A stretch of DNA of 64,000 bases from Caenorhabditis elegans (Eukaryota; Nematoda; Chromadorea; Rhabditida; Rhabditidae): assembly GCF_000002985.6 (NCBI RefSeq), contig NC_003284.9, positions 7,006,001 to 7,070,000 on the forward strand, in the 5' to 3' direction. The position numbers and the translations under genes were made by a program. The notes under the pieces are model-generated. The model ran no database searches and was not told the DNA's origin. It saw only the letters and a program-made list of their open reading frames with translations. This document shows positions 1 to 13,318 of the stretch, one piece after another. The stretch's first letter is position 1. Every line of letters begins with the position of its first letter.

Positions 1-201
1 ACTGCGTGGCGTGTACGCAGAAAACCGGATATTAAGGTCCAGCCTTTTTCTTGTCAACTCACGTGGAAAAGGCAAACTTCGGGACCCCAACCAATATCAG
101 GCCGCCGACGTCTGACGAGTTCCGCGCGCCGCTGCATTAAACTCACTGTGGGCGTGGCGAGCTGTCTCCGTCCGCTGCGAGTGAAACGTTTTCTGCGTAC
201 A
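1..201. repeat. GC-rich inverted-repeat element, probably cut by the window edge
   Basis: A perfect 14-base inverted repeat pairs positions 12-25 (TGTACGCAGAAAAC) with 188-201. The interior is clearly more GC-rich (for example CCGCGCGCCGCTGC near 121-135) than the AT-rich DNA that follows. This resembles a small non-autonomous DNA element. The family is not recognised, and the left end may lie outside the window. Confidence 0.5.
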
Positions 202-3200
202 TGTTCCCTTTTTTGAATGTATATTTAAAATAGTTCCACACTATTTTGAAAATTCTATTATAATTTTTGTTAATTTTAGCACTGTATAAATGGGATTTAA
301 AAAAGTCGCAATTGGTGCAATAGCTTTAGTTTTGAAAAAATCTGGTATTTGAGTCAATCAGTTGAACTTCAATGTTCAACCGATGGAAACAATACTCGCT
401 TTCCGAGAATTTAACTGTTTTCACATATTTTATTTTTTTATAATAACTAGTTACATCATTAAGATAAAAGGTGCAGCAGCTTAAAAACAGCGATAGAAAC
501 AAAAAATTCTCAAAACATCTAATAGGATAGCACTATGAAAAAATCTTTCTAATCCGATTGCCCACGGCATGGAAAAAATTTGATAAAGCATGTACATCAA
601 GGTGAAGCAATACAATATTTTTCATTTTGCAAGAAAGTTTTATGTGCGAACACACGTTTGGAGTTAGGATCAATAGCGTGTGCAGCGGATTAGAAGTATT
701 GTTTGCAGTTATAGTTTTATTGCGGCTAACTACAATATAAAAGAATTTCAGTGAACAGCGGAAAAAGTGAAGATATTGTGAGCCTCAGAAATGAGTTGAG
801 TTGCAAAAAGGTGGGATGCAGAATATAAATAAGTACGGGAAGAATCTAGTGTTGTGAGAATCAAATATTCAAAAAAGAAACGATCAAATTTCATTATTAC
901 CGAGCAGCGTGCTTTTTGAGGAAATCGCAAATAGACAGCAGGTCACAGAAGTGAGCAAATCACGCATGTTTTTCAGCTCTTGAAAAGAAATTATGGAAGG
1001 TTGAACGCTCACGTCATGCATATTCAAGATCTTAGTTTATGTTGAACAACGAATTTAAGCGCATAGTTTTGCAGAGAGAAAACTTTCCCAACATAGTGCA
1101 TTAGGAAAACTTTAGGAACTACTTTTGACTCGCAGTGCGACAATTTACGCATTTTGGGCATTAAGATTTTCCCACTTAAAACAACTTTAATTGTAATGTG
1201 GTGAAACTTGTGAAAACATTTAAATTATTAAATATATACCAAAAAGAAATGTGTTAATTTAGAGAAATTTCTGTGCAAAAATCAAAAAAAAAAGTTAGAA
1301 ATTTTTATTCGCAAATCAAAATTCCCAAATGAGACCCACCAAATTGTCTGGGTTTTTTACTTTTTGTAACTAATTTATTCGACAGTAACCAATTAATTTT
1401 GTGTACATTACATATAGAACAGACTTGAAGAAATTCAAAAAAAATCATCACAGTTCATTTTAAACGATGCCAAAACTAAGAAGCCATAAAAAATCAATTT
1501 GTTGATGTTTTTCACCTCTTTTCAACTGCATTCTATGAAGAACAATTATTATTATTGTTAATGGTTTTTGACTACTATTTTATTTCAATTGATACATTCT
1601 GAATCAATCAACAAAAAGAGCTAACTTTTTTGAATCGCAAATCCAAATCATTCAAATTATTTTTTCAAACACTACTTGTAATTACAAGTGCAGTTTTCAG
1701 TAATCAACTCTCATGGGACAAAAGCAAAACAAGTGAAGTCCTATCTCAACATTATCTTTTTAGGTTTTATAGTTAGAAAATCATATAATTAAATACTTGT
1801 GAAAAATACCAGAAAATTCCTTTCAGCGCCACAAGGGGAATTGTTTTTAAAGTATATCTAATATTATTATAATGATAAAACTTCTCAGATTTTACATTTT
1901 AAATATGTTTTGAATATTTAAATTAATATTTGTTAAGATCAAACATTTATCTGAAATATCAAAAGTGACGTTTTTTTTTTCGTAATTTCAGAAAAGGACG
2001 AAACTTTGAATGAAATTTTTGAAAAGTTTAAAAGTCTTAGGAGTGTTTTATTTTAATACTTGCTCTGTCTTCACCTTTTTTAAAAACTTGTAGGTGGAGA
2101 ACATAAATCAAAAAAGAAGGCACAAATTCTACATGCTGGTAACTGGCTCAACCGAAAAAAGAGGGTGTAAACGGGACAACGTTTTGCATCACTCGGAACT
2201 TGACAATTTTCATACTGAAGTGTTTCTTCTACGAGCCCTACACTTTTTTGACAGACATGTGTGAAGAGGAAACATTTCAAATGTATAAAATGAAATAAGA
2301 GTGATCCAATCATAGACAGATAAAAACCTGAGCGGCGTCCGGATGACAGATCAACAGGAAATATGATTTCAGACGACACCCCCAACAGGAAATGTCAGAT
2401 TGGCAACGGGGTGGAAATTACAATTGATATCATTTTTGGTACTTTTTGGATTTTTTCGGGATATTACGTTGCGCACAATTCTACTTGCATACTCCCACAC
2501 ATTCACACTTTTTTTTTGAATAATTGTAATCAAATGTTTTTTTTTAGAACAGCATTTAATTATACACAGTTTAAAAAGGGAGTACAGCCTGTGAGAAAAT
2601 GATTTCAAATTATTCCTAAAATGCTAAACGGACCACATAGCATAATAAAACTTTTCCAAACATTTTGAAAATTTTTTCAATTAGAGTCCAAAACGGGGAA
2701 AACTCTGTTTTGAACAATTTTTAAAATCGCCAATTAAAACATATATTCTTGTTCAAAATACTCATATTCTATTGGCTTGGTAGGGACGTTAATGAACATT
2801 AAGCCAATTGAAAAACATAGAAACGGTTTTTATTTGTTTCACAATTTGTGGTACACCACTTTTGAATGTTTAGTGACTTACAAAAAGTGTTCAATTCTTA
2901 CTGTAAAATTCCAAAAACAGTTTAAGTACCTTATTAGTTATTGTTTTAACTATAAAATATTTAGATAACTCGAAAAAATTGATGAATAGAAGAAGAATGA
3001 CTAATTGTTTTTGATTATCCTTCTTTTGTGGATAGAATTCGAACCAAAAAGAGAACAGCTTTGAAAGATTTCAAATGAAAACACAAAAGAGGCAAAGGAA
3101 TATCTTTTTTAATAATAGCAATCCTGCAGGACAGACAATAAAATTTGACATTCTTTTCCTCATTCTTCAATAATCCCTTCCGGATCTTTGAAAAATCTCT

Positions 3201-6200
3201 GGAAAAAAGTGTGTAGAAATTGCAAAGAAGATTGTGCTTCGCCAAATTTGCCAAAAATTTAAGCCAAAGACGGAAGAGGGCGACAAAACAAAACAAATAA
3301 CTAGGCGAAAACCTGGAAAAGGGGAATGAAAAAGAAATAGTGAAAGGTTTTTGTAGAGTTTGGCAAACTTCCTGGTTGTTGGACTGAAAAAGCTAATAGA
3401 AACGAATGTTTTCTTTTTGGTACTTCTTTTTTCTCATAGTCAGACGTATTTGTCACCCAATTATAGACTTTTTTATTCCGTTTGTTTTTTTTTTTGCGCT
3501 TATCATGTTTTTCATTTTTCTTCTTTTCTCTAGTCCATTTTCTAATTTCAAATTATTATAATGACTTCTTCTCTACTGCAAAAAGTGAGGAAGAACAAAT
3601 TAATGACAAAAGGCGGAACCGTCGTGAAGAATTGAATAAAACCGCATGTACGTCAAGCCTATTTTTTACGCTGGCACTTGTTTAATATTCAAAGAAAAAC
3701 ACAGGTCCAGCGAGGAAAATGGCAGGAAATGTCACTTTTAGAAGAGAAGAAAAAGTGACAAAACTATGTGCAAGATGAAGCAATTTATATGATACGAATG
3801 GAAAATGTGACAAGCATTCAATTTACTAAAAATATTAGATGGCACAGATTGTGTTTAAATACGATGGCTCAAGAATTGGAACAAAAATTTGAAGTAGAAA
3901 ATATAAAATACAAAATAATTGTTTGCTTGGACAAAAACTTTGTCAGCGTAATTCGAAATGAAATTCATTTCCTGTGATACACGCCCGTCAAGCTTGACTC
4001 ATTGAGGTCAGCATATAGCAGCTAATCCGCCCACTTTAGGACGTATGAACACAGTTTGCGAATTATAAGATTTTGATTGACCTTAATCAGCCTCGTAGAC
4101 AAATATGTCAGAGTGAGGGAAGTCGTATTTGTCGGTGATAGGAAAACGAATGGAACATATGGATATACTTGGAATCACGTCTTCTCACTATTCATATGAT
4201 GTATGCTGTTTTTTCTTTATTTTTTTTATACCAAGATAACTTTTTTGATCTAATTTCAAGTTATAGATAAATTGTTTATATTTGAACACCAGAATAGGTT
4301 TCTAATTTTGTTTTAAAAATTAAAAAAAAAGTTTTACTCACGGATCTAATTTAAAAAAATAATATAAGATATGGATATTGTCAAAAAAATTGAGCACAGA
4401 GGGATTAAACTGAAACGTAATAACAATACGTTGTTTTTAATGGTAAAAGCATTTTCATGTTGCGCTCACACAAATTCAGGAATAAGTAAAATAGTTAGAT
4501 ATTTAGTTAGGAATAAAGATCAATTTGAGTTATGAATGCGTAGGAAAGAATGTAGAAATCAAAACTTTATCAAAACATCTCAGACCCCAGTTGTATTTTA
4601 GATTACGAATTTTTAAGTGGGAAATGTATGCTACAAAATTTTGAAATATGGTTATGTCAGTTCAAAAAAAGTGAAAGCAATAAAACTGTAAAAAACTTCA
4701 ATTTCAAAAGAAAGATGGGAAAAATGTAACAGTTTGCAAGGTGTGCAAGAAGAGGAGCCAATTATAGGTATTTATCTCATCTCGTGTTCTATGCATTCTT
4801 GAAACATTTTTCCTTGAGCCATTTTTGGCCAAACAGCAGCACAGAGGCAGTTTTGAACAAATGAATGACACATACACACAACGATTAGGACGGAATTTGT
4901 TAGCGAGTCGACTTTTTTGTCCCCCGACTTCTTTTTAGTAAAGAGCAATGACGACCAAAGAGCACAAAGGTAATTACCATCGTTACATACTCTGCTGGGC
5001 CACCCCGAAACTAGGTTTCCACATTTGTGATGTATAAAAATAATTTATTTTGAATAAATATCTGCATCTGCAATCTCTAAAAAACTTACCAAGATCCTCC
5101 CAGTGAATCTGAAGACACTTTACAGCAACAGTTCTGTAATTACAAATTTATCAATCAAGGAGGAGTGTTTGTGTTGATAATAAATTGCGAAAAAAAATAT
5201 TCATATAAAATTCTTATACCAATGTTTACCCCATAGAGTTACAAAATTTTGATATTGTTCCAATTGGAGGAACCAGTGTTATTTTGGAGAATAATTTAAA
5301 AATGTTTGGGTTTTCGATTTTGGTATTACAAAAGCAACCAATATCCGAAATTGTTAAAAACTACATTTATCGGTCCAAGACCAAATTAATCAATTCCTAT
5401 CTTAAAGTAGATCAATATCGCATAATCAAACCCTTTGAAAAATCAAACGAAGCATTTAAATCACAATTTGAATATTAAAATTAAATAGGTAAAACAGCCG
5501 TTTTCATAGTCGAACTGAAATTTTATTTAATTTGGTTTCTAATTTATCGATACTCTCTTACTCCAAATGAGATGATTACAAAAAACATTGGAACATTTCA
5601 TTGTAGCTCGTTTAGCACTGTTATAGTGTTTTAAAGCAATTTCTATTTCATCTCAAAATATATGATTTTATTCCCCCGAAAATGTACAGAACTTTAAAAT
5701 ACTTTTTTGTGGTTCCATTTTTACTGGAAGTTTTCAAGGAAATCAGTGCACAAATATGAAATTTGTTTAAAACTATGAAAATATGAAATGTTTTCAGTTA
5801 TCTATATTTGGCTTTAAGAATCACTTTTTAAAAAAATCTCAAAAAATGTATGTGAAAAACAAAAGGTGGGGTTGCCGATCTTATTATCCACTAGAGAATA
5901 AAAAAGCAAGGCAAACAGAGTTAAGTTAGAGTTGCGTATTATTTATTCCGATAAAGCCTTGCCCCCACTAATTTGCAAGTTTAAGCAAATCAAGTGGCAA
6001 AGAAGAAGGTGTCGGAAGTACGACAGCAATTTACGAAGAAGTCAAAATTCTGTTTAAAGAAGCTCAGCCGAATGAGCAACGATTAGAGTGACGTTGAAAG
6101 GCAGCAACTAATGAGCCGTTATAAAAAAGTTTCTAGAGGAAAAAAGTATTCACAGATCGAATGGTCACAAGATACGAACAACTTCTTAGACTTTTCATTT

Positions 6201-9200
6201 GCATCTCGTTAAATACACTTCCATATGACCAAAGTGAGATGACGAGATTTTCCGTTACGTTCTACAAGTTTACATCTGATGTAGTTTATTATTAGTTCAT
6301 TATATGTCGTAAGGGGAAAAGCGAATAAAACAAAAACCAACAAGGCAAAACTACACTTACTTGAATGAAAAGGCAAAGAACATTAAGACATTTTTGTTTC
6401 CAACCGACTTCCTCCAATCAAAAGTCTTTAACAATGAAAAAGGTATTTCACCACTTTTACTTTTTTCCGGTATTAGTACGAGGGAATACTTTAAAAAAAG
6501 GAATGTAAAATGGAGCCAATTTTTAATTTTTGTCATCACTTTTGTGACGAGTTGCTATCGGAAAATTAAACTTCGTCCGTTCCGATAATTACTACAGGAA
6601 AGTTCAGAACCCAGTTTGAACTTCAAATTTCAAATTTGCCATATTCGGAAAATGAACTGTGGCATAAGATTACCAATCTAATGATAATAAGAAAGTTTTT
6701 CAGAAAATCCACATTTTAGACGATCCTATAGAAAAACGAATGTCAATAGCAAAAATTGTTTTCTCAAGTTTTAGTTTAAAATGCTGTTCCATCTGGCCAT
6801 CTAGTATTAAATTAGGTGTCAAATTGCAGGTTTCGAAAATCAATTTGTGCCTGGTAATGCGCCGTTGTAGAAAACATTAAAAGTGTAGTTAATGTGCACT
6901 TATTTATTTTTTTTTAATTTTATCCTTCCTGAACAAATGTTAAATTTTTTGATGGTTTGTTTTTTTTTTTCAGAAAATTTAATTTTGTGTAGCTTGTCTC
7001 CGTATTTAAACTTGTATTTTTATCGAAACATTAATTTTAAAAAACTGATTCTAAAAAAATTGTTTCAATAAGTTTGAAAGTCTAGAATAGGTAAATCTAA
7101 CAAACTAAAAATTAGAAACATTGAAATATAGCTGAAACGCAGACTTCGGTGTTCTGAAAATCAAAACAACAAGTTGGAATTATAGTAATTAAAGCAACAT
7201 ACAAAAATAAAAGTCTGCGGAAATTGAACTTTCAAATATTTTAGCCAATCACTTGTTAGATTCCTTCTGGCACTCAATGAAAAAATTAAAACATCATGAA
7301 GCTTTTATCGGCTTCTAAAACTACGAAAAAAAAATGCAAATGTGTAATTGCTAACTTTTTGCCGTCTTCTTGAAAACAATTCGACATGATGACTTTCATC
7401 AATAAGAAAAAAAAAACTGAATATCGGTACAATAAAGTGACCCGCCTGCGCAGAGCACACATAACTTCAGAGCATTGCAGCAGTCTTCTCCATGCGTGGC
7501 ATCTATTAATATTCAATAATCAAAATGTATACACTACTCACCGAAAATTAAAGCTGATACAAGACGAAAGGTGAAAAATGAGAGTAGTTGCCCTCCATCT
7601 CCCTCCTACTTCTTCACTTTACGTCTAGTGCCTCTCTCATTAGGATGGATATGGATAATGATTATCAAATTTCTCAGAAAGTGAGCGAAAATGAGCTTCT
7701 GAACTAGAAGCAATCGTCGATGAAAACACTTTTTTCTAAACTGTTGGTGTGAAATGTTCAGTAGTGTCAGGTTTGAAAAACATGTGTCTCCATATGATAT
7801 GTATTATTATATTATTATTTCTGTCACCATCAATTTCAGGCTGGAACACCAGAAGTACGTCTGTAGTGAGAACGCTTCTAGACATATACACATACACGTG
7901 TCTAACCTCGTTATATTTCATTATAAATTGGAAAGTGAGCGGAATAACAAGCCACGGGTTTATAGATCACAGCGGCAGAAACTGAACATCTGGCAAATCA
8001 AAACAAAGTCAAGAATCAGAACTGAAATTCAAAATGTCTTTTTTGTTCAAGAGGAAACAAACTTGAACAAAACGAGTTTAAATTACAGTGCCTAAATAAA
8101 AAGTGATTGTTACAGTTAAGAAAATCAGAAAAAAAATTATTTTGAAAAGCTGAACCGCCAATTCATTAAGAGCATGATTGCTAGTTAGCTACTCAATACG
8201 ATAACTAATTTTATAAAAATCCAAAAACTGAACATCAAAAAGGCATAAGTCTTGGCCGACCAACTTCTACGCAGCACCCTCATATTCTTTAAATTTTTTT
8301 TTGAAATTTTTAGACAGATTAAAACCATAAATGAGGCAAAAATTGCGAACAATAAATAATTCATTTTTTCAGGAAATTATTTTCATTTCAAATTGGAATA
8401 AACGAAAGAAAATTTTGACATTTCTCTTAAACTCTACTGTGAAAATACTGTGAAAAAACTTTCATAAAATTCTTATAACTTTTTTCTATTTCTACATAAG
8501 TGTATCGAAAAAGTGAACACTTAAAATTGAAAAAAAAAAACAGATCAAAATTTCATGGAAATATGCTGATTTCAAACAGAGAATAATGTAATTTCTTTGG
8601 AAAAAATAGAAATATAAACGGTAGTTATTGAAAAGTTTTTAAAATTTTTTTTATAACAGAGTTAATTTAAATAACTGTTTCAAATTCAGAAAATAATTTT
8701 CAAATTTTTACTCCGCATAAAAGCAAAGACGTCTGATCGTTGATCAGACTCAAAGGTCCCGAAACACGGAAGCAAGGTCAAAAAGAAGTACCGTGCGGAA
8801 CTTCAAGTGTCAGTCAAATGTCTAAAAGTATCTCGAGATGCGGTGTATTTGTGTATGCGAGAGTGAATCAACGACAGCTTTGAAGGGAAGTAATGCAAAT
8901 TGCAGATAGGCGTGTTGAATGTGTCAATTACACTTGTACGTAGTGACTGGATAGGTCCTGATATACTTCTCAGTTGTAGTAGTTAGAGCAATTTTTGAGA
9001 TGGAAATAAGTGCTGAGGGATTTCAATTTATTTTTATTAGAAAGAAAGAAACATTTTGTAAAACTGCTCGGAGATGTTTATATCTGAAATATGTGCTTTT
9101 TTAATATTTACGAACTTCATAATTCATAATTTTTCAGTGTTTATTTTAACGAGCTAAAATAAAAATGTAGTAATCACTTTGTTTGAACAGAAATATACTT

Positions 9201-9762
9201 TTTTTTTAATGCAAAAAATTCAAAATTTCCATCTGTTAATTATACAATGAAACTATTTCAACAATGATCCATGTTTGATTGGGCAAAGAAAACTGTGCAG
9301 GTGATGCGGAAATATTGCAAGCTTTAAAAATATTTTTTGGCAAATCTTCGGCAAGTTTCTCAAAATTGTCGTCTTTGGAAAATTTGCTAAAATTAACAAG
9401 TTTGGCACAATTTATTTTAAAATAACTTGTTATATTTAACTTTATAACTGTTGGAAACTACTTGAACAAAACCTGAACATCATATATTAAAACATCTTGG
9501 TTTACGATTTTCAATAAATTCTTCTAGAAAAGTTAACATTTCAAATTCAACAAGAATTCTAAAGTACCAAGTAACAATTTTATCAAATTGTGATTTTGTA
9601 TAGGAAAGTTTTTGAAAAATCTAAAGTGCAAAAAAACGCAGGTCACAAAACATTTATTCCGGGAAAAAACCAGTGATTGATTTTGCTCGTTTGATATCTT
9701 CTGGAAATAGGATACACATACATATCAACCGCATATCACGAAACTCAAAGATTTTGTTTCAG
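202..9762. other. Long gene-free stretch upstream of cah-4
   Basis: About 9.5 kb of AT-rich DNA. Open frames here are short, overlap on both strands and lack coherent splice sites or recognisable protein motifs, so none is called. It contains poly-A/T runs and a perfect 8-base-stem palindrome at 8731-8749. If the alternative first exon at 9763 is real, the 8.7-9.7 kb part would be its promoter-proximal DNA. Confidence 0.5.
8731..8749. other. Perfect palindrome, 8-base arms, 3-base loop
   Basis: GTCTGATC-GTT-GATCAGAC. It lies about 1 kb before the candidate alternative first exon of cah-4, in a locally less AT-rich segment (8730-8960). It could be a protein-binding site or simply chance. Confidence 0.35.
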
Positions 9763-9850
9763 ATGGAGAACCACTTAGCTAGCTTCCGATGCACATCCGA
9801 TTGTCCTATGACCGCCACTTTGCTTCCGAATCGTGTCATCAATTTTCAAG
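9763..9850 (+). CDS. cah-4: Candidate alternative first coding exon of cah-4
   Basis: A TTTGTTTCAG acceptor (or trans-splice) site is followed directly by an ATG and 29 open codons beginning MENHLASFRCTSDC, ending at an AAG|GTTTTC donor. The exon ends in phase 1 (one leftover base, G), exactly the phase needed to join the second cah-4 exon at 14236, which starts by completing a codon. Joined, it would replace the signal peptide encoded at 14090 with a non-hydrophobic N-terminus and so predict an intracellular carbonic anhydrase isoform. The intron would be about 4.4 kb and contain Tc1. This rests only on splice consensus and phase; transcript evidence is not available here. Confidence 0.45.
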
Positions 9851-11237
9851 GTTTTCTTCATGCAAAACATAAAGTTTCATTTGTAGTTTTGTATAGATAA
9901 GAGTTAGTGGCTTGCCATAACTCAAAACTGCCGAAAAATTGTTTTTTTATAACTTGAAACTGTTGAAGCATGCAGAATCAAAAAGGGGATTAGATCGCAA
10001 GTTCTAAACTATTTCCCAAAACTTCGAACAAACATTTCTTGGTACTCTGTCGAACCGAACAAACTTTTACACCCGTCCTGCCCTGCTTTTCTACCTTCCA
10101 TGTTTACTTATTTCAACTGTAGTCTTTTGGGTCAACTTTTTCTATTTTCTTTTCTTTACTCTGATCCTATCATTTTCTACAGATCGAATAAGTTGTTTCG
10201 TCATCTCGATCTTTCAAACAATAGTTTAATTTTGTTTCAATGACTATTAGGTCAGATTTTGGAACATGTCTTGTCACTACCAATTATCGAAAAGTCTTGA
10301 TCTGATGTTTACAAAAATTTTTTTGCTAACTTGAATTGGAAATTAAAAAAGTTGGTACCTGAACACTGAAGAATTTAAAAAAAATAGAAGAAAAAATAGA
10401 ATGTCGTTCACATAAGTTGTTCTTCTTCATTTCACCTTTTACCATGAGAACGACATTTTTAAATATTATTTTCGACGACTATAAATTTAACAAGTTGTTA
10501 TTTGAAAACCAATTGTTAATGTTTCAAAATATGACTGTTTTTTTTGTCTTAAAAACGCGACTCGAGAGAAAAATCTCCACGTTGAGTCATATATTGCAAT
10601 GTGTGATTTTATCGTAGAATGTGTTCATTTTCACATTTTTAGCGATTTCTTGTGTTTCTGATTGTGTTGTTTCAAAATGACAATTATTTGAACAAAAATT
10701 GTCCCATAGTTTTAAGGATTTAACATTATAGTAAAGCTGTTCAAAAAACTTTTTTAGAATTTTTTGGTTTACAGTCAAGAAGTGTTGAAAAACAGTTTTC
10801 ATATCTCATAATTTTGGAAGAACACTAGAAAAATTGTTTTTCTACGAGTTTTATGTTTTAATTGTGTTACAGTTATTCGTATTTAAACATTATAAAACAA
10901 CCCTGCAGCAAAGCTCAAAATAACTAGAAAAATCGACATGTTAGAAACATTTCACAATTTACCAAAACTTGACTGAGAAGTTTCAAAAATCTTGAACTTT
11001 TTAGAAAAAAATAATGGAAATGTTGGACTATAATGAGTGCAGTTAGATTTAGTAACCATTGACAATATGCGGTCTTTACATTAACTGAAATTTATACACA
11101 TCTTTTCATATAGGGTTAATAATTGGTATTTTGGTATTTTTCTAAGCTGAAGAATTTCATCCTTACCTTTTTAGTCAAAAAATAATTTTAAAAATGGGAT
11201 TATAAAACACATAACCAAACTTTTCGTATGATTCATA

Positions 11238-12848
11238 CAGTGCTGGCCAAAAAGATATCCACTTTTGGTTTTTTGTGTGTAACTTTTTTCTAAGTGGTTA
11301 TTTTGTTTTGAAACTTCACCACAGTGTTCACAAAATCTAAAAACACAATATTCATCAAAAATGTTCAACAGATTTTGAAAAAACTTCAGAAAAATTCAAA
11401 AAAATCGAAAAACTAGAAATATTGAAAAAACCGAGGTTGCAAGGAAATGACAATTAAAGTACCGGAATATGAGCAATTGGATTTAAAAACAACATAATTA
11501 TGCTTAATACTTTGTCGCGTATCCGTTTGCATCAATAAAAGCTTGACAACGACGTGGCATCGAGTCGATCAGCTTGTGAATAACTGACATGGGGATAGCT
11601 TTCCAAGCGTTTTCCAACTGGTTGAATTTGGCATCTGCATTTGAAGCCCGAATACCTCCAAGACGTCTTTCCAACTCTTCCCACAAATGCTCTATTGGAT
11701 TCAAGTCCGGAGACTGACTTGGCCAATCGAGCAAATGCACACGACGACGTTGAAACCAGGAACGCACATGAAGAGAAGTATGCTTAGGATCGTTATCCTG
11801 CTGAAACACGAAGCCACGGCCCACATTTTGAAGTGCCCAGGGTCGCATTGTAGTTTCCAAGATGTTTTCGTATTGAAAACGATCCATAATGCTTTGGATT
11901 CTCCTTAGTGGGCCCATGGAAGTGCTGGTGAAGCACCCCCACACCATGACGCTCCCACCTCCATGCTTAACGGTTGGGCATTGATACTTTGGAGAGTACC
12001 TAGAGCCAACAGGACGACGTAACCAGGAATTTCCATCACTCCCGAACAAATTGAACTTGCTTTCGTCAGACCAGATGTGTTTAGCCCATTCCTGACGTCC
12101 CCAACGAAGATGCGCTTTTGCCCACGCAACTCGAGCCATGCGATTTTTCTTACTGATGAACGGTTTCTTGACTGGCTTTCGTCCGTGTAGTCCTGCTTGC
12201 TGTAAACGTCGACGAACAGTTCGTTTACTTGGTACAGGTTCATTTGGAGAACTTATAATCATTTGAATATCCGTGGCGGTCCTATGCGGATCTTCTCTTG
12301 CTGATCGGAGGATGTTGCGATCCATCCTATGGGTTGTCACTCGAGGCCTGCCGGGCGAGATTCTCAAAGCGACGGATTTCTAAACATTTATTATTAAAAA
12401 ATAATATTTTTCGAACTCACCTCAGTTTGGTACTTCTTGATTACTTTCCAAATAGTCGACGGAGAACGTTGAATTTGCAGCGCGAGCATTTTCGTGGGTA
12501 TTCCTTGTTCGAAGCCAGCTACAATGGCTTTCTTGACGTCCAAGGAAAGATTTTTACACCCAACAGATTTTACCATACCTTAAAAATAATTTATCAACCA
12601 AACAAATCCAGTGCAACAAACAGAGTGCGTTTTATTGATAATTCAAAAAAAATAATGAAAATTGGAAAAACGAAAAAATCAAAAAATTGAAATAAAATTC
12701 AGAAAAAATCGATAATCATGTAATGTTTGGTCCGGAAATTTGCGTAACATTTCGCTTTATGCACACGGAAAAATTCAAGTCAAATGGATGCTTGAGAAAA
12801 AAGTTACACACAAAAAACCAAAAGTGGATATCTTTTTGGCCAGCACTG
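11238..12848 (-). mobile_element. Tc1 transposon, apparently complete
   Basis: The element starts CAGTGCTGGCCAAAAAGATA and ends with the inverted complement, flanked by TA on both sides (11236-11237 and 12849-12850), the known Tc1/mariner target duplication. Length is 1611 bp against about 1610 bp for canonical Tc1. The transposase reading frame on the minus strand is intact. The terminal repeats read the same for the roughly 50 bases I compared. It lies about 1.2 kb upstream of the cah-4 signal-peptide exon. Confidence 0.97.
11504..12576 (-). CDS. tc1a: Tc1 transposase (Tc1A), two exons, intact
   Basis: Cut-and-paste transposase of the Tc1/mariner family. Exon 1 is 12576-12421 (52 codons) and exon 2 is 12379-11504. 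A 41-base intron (12420-12380) has a GTGAGT donor and TTTAG acceptor. The spliced product is 343 residues, the length known for Tc1A. The N-terminal paired-type helix-turn-helix DNA-binding region (starting MVKSVGCKNLSLD) is followed by the DDE catalytic domain. Its acidic residues are visible in IWSDESKFN, QQDNDPKHTS and SPDLNPIEHLWEELER. No stop or frameshift is seen, so the copy could be active, although germline Tc1 is normally silenced in the reference strain. A few residues may differ from the canonical protein as I remember it; I did not align them. Confidence 0.96.
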
Positions 12849-13105
12849 TACATATATTAACATCCAGATCGATTTTTCAAACGGTCAATAGTTGCCAAAA
12901 ACATTTTGCAACGTTGCAAGCCTTGACGCACTGTAAATCCTCGTCCTTCCGACTTTCATATTGCTCCAATGATCATAACTTTTAATTACTCAACATCCTA
13001 TTGGGTTTCCACAATTTCTCTTTGAATTGCCCCAAATAACAATAAAACTCAAGTTTGTTTCGGCTCAAAAAAAATGAAGATTCGCTGCCACTCCCCTGGA
13101 ACCAG

Positions 13106-13318
13106 TTAAAACAAGGCTTGGGCGGTTCTCGGTTTTATTTTAAAGATCAGTGACACCGAAACTACGGAACAAGTGTAAAAATTCATATCATACTTCTTAA
13201 TGTGCTCCTTGTTCGCGTCACTGATCTTCGAGTTGAAGAAGGAAGGATCGAAGAGTTGATGGATGGATGCTCTTGCCCTCCCATCACAACTGACAATATC
13301 TCTCACAAGTTTGTTCAT
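13106..13318 (-). CDS. Doubtful short ORF (70 aa)
   Basis: A single open frame starting MNKLVRDIVSCDGRARAS. It is listed because codons in its first two thirds look like expressed worm codons (TTC, AAG, ATC, GAG, AAC) and differ from the AT-rich surroundings. I see no recognisable domain, no clear donor or acceptor and no poly(A) signal. It could be a lone exon, a gene fragment carried in with other DNA, or chance. Tc1 ends about 260 bases away. Confidence 0.2.
   Translation of the reverse strand: MNKLVRDIVSCDGRARASIHQLFDPSFFNSKISDANKEHIKKYDMNFYTCSVVSVSLIFKIKPRTAQALF

Noticed and set aside
7754-8095. 113-codon frame
   Set aside because: AT-rich codons, no motif, and overlapping frames on both strands; no splice context.
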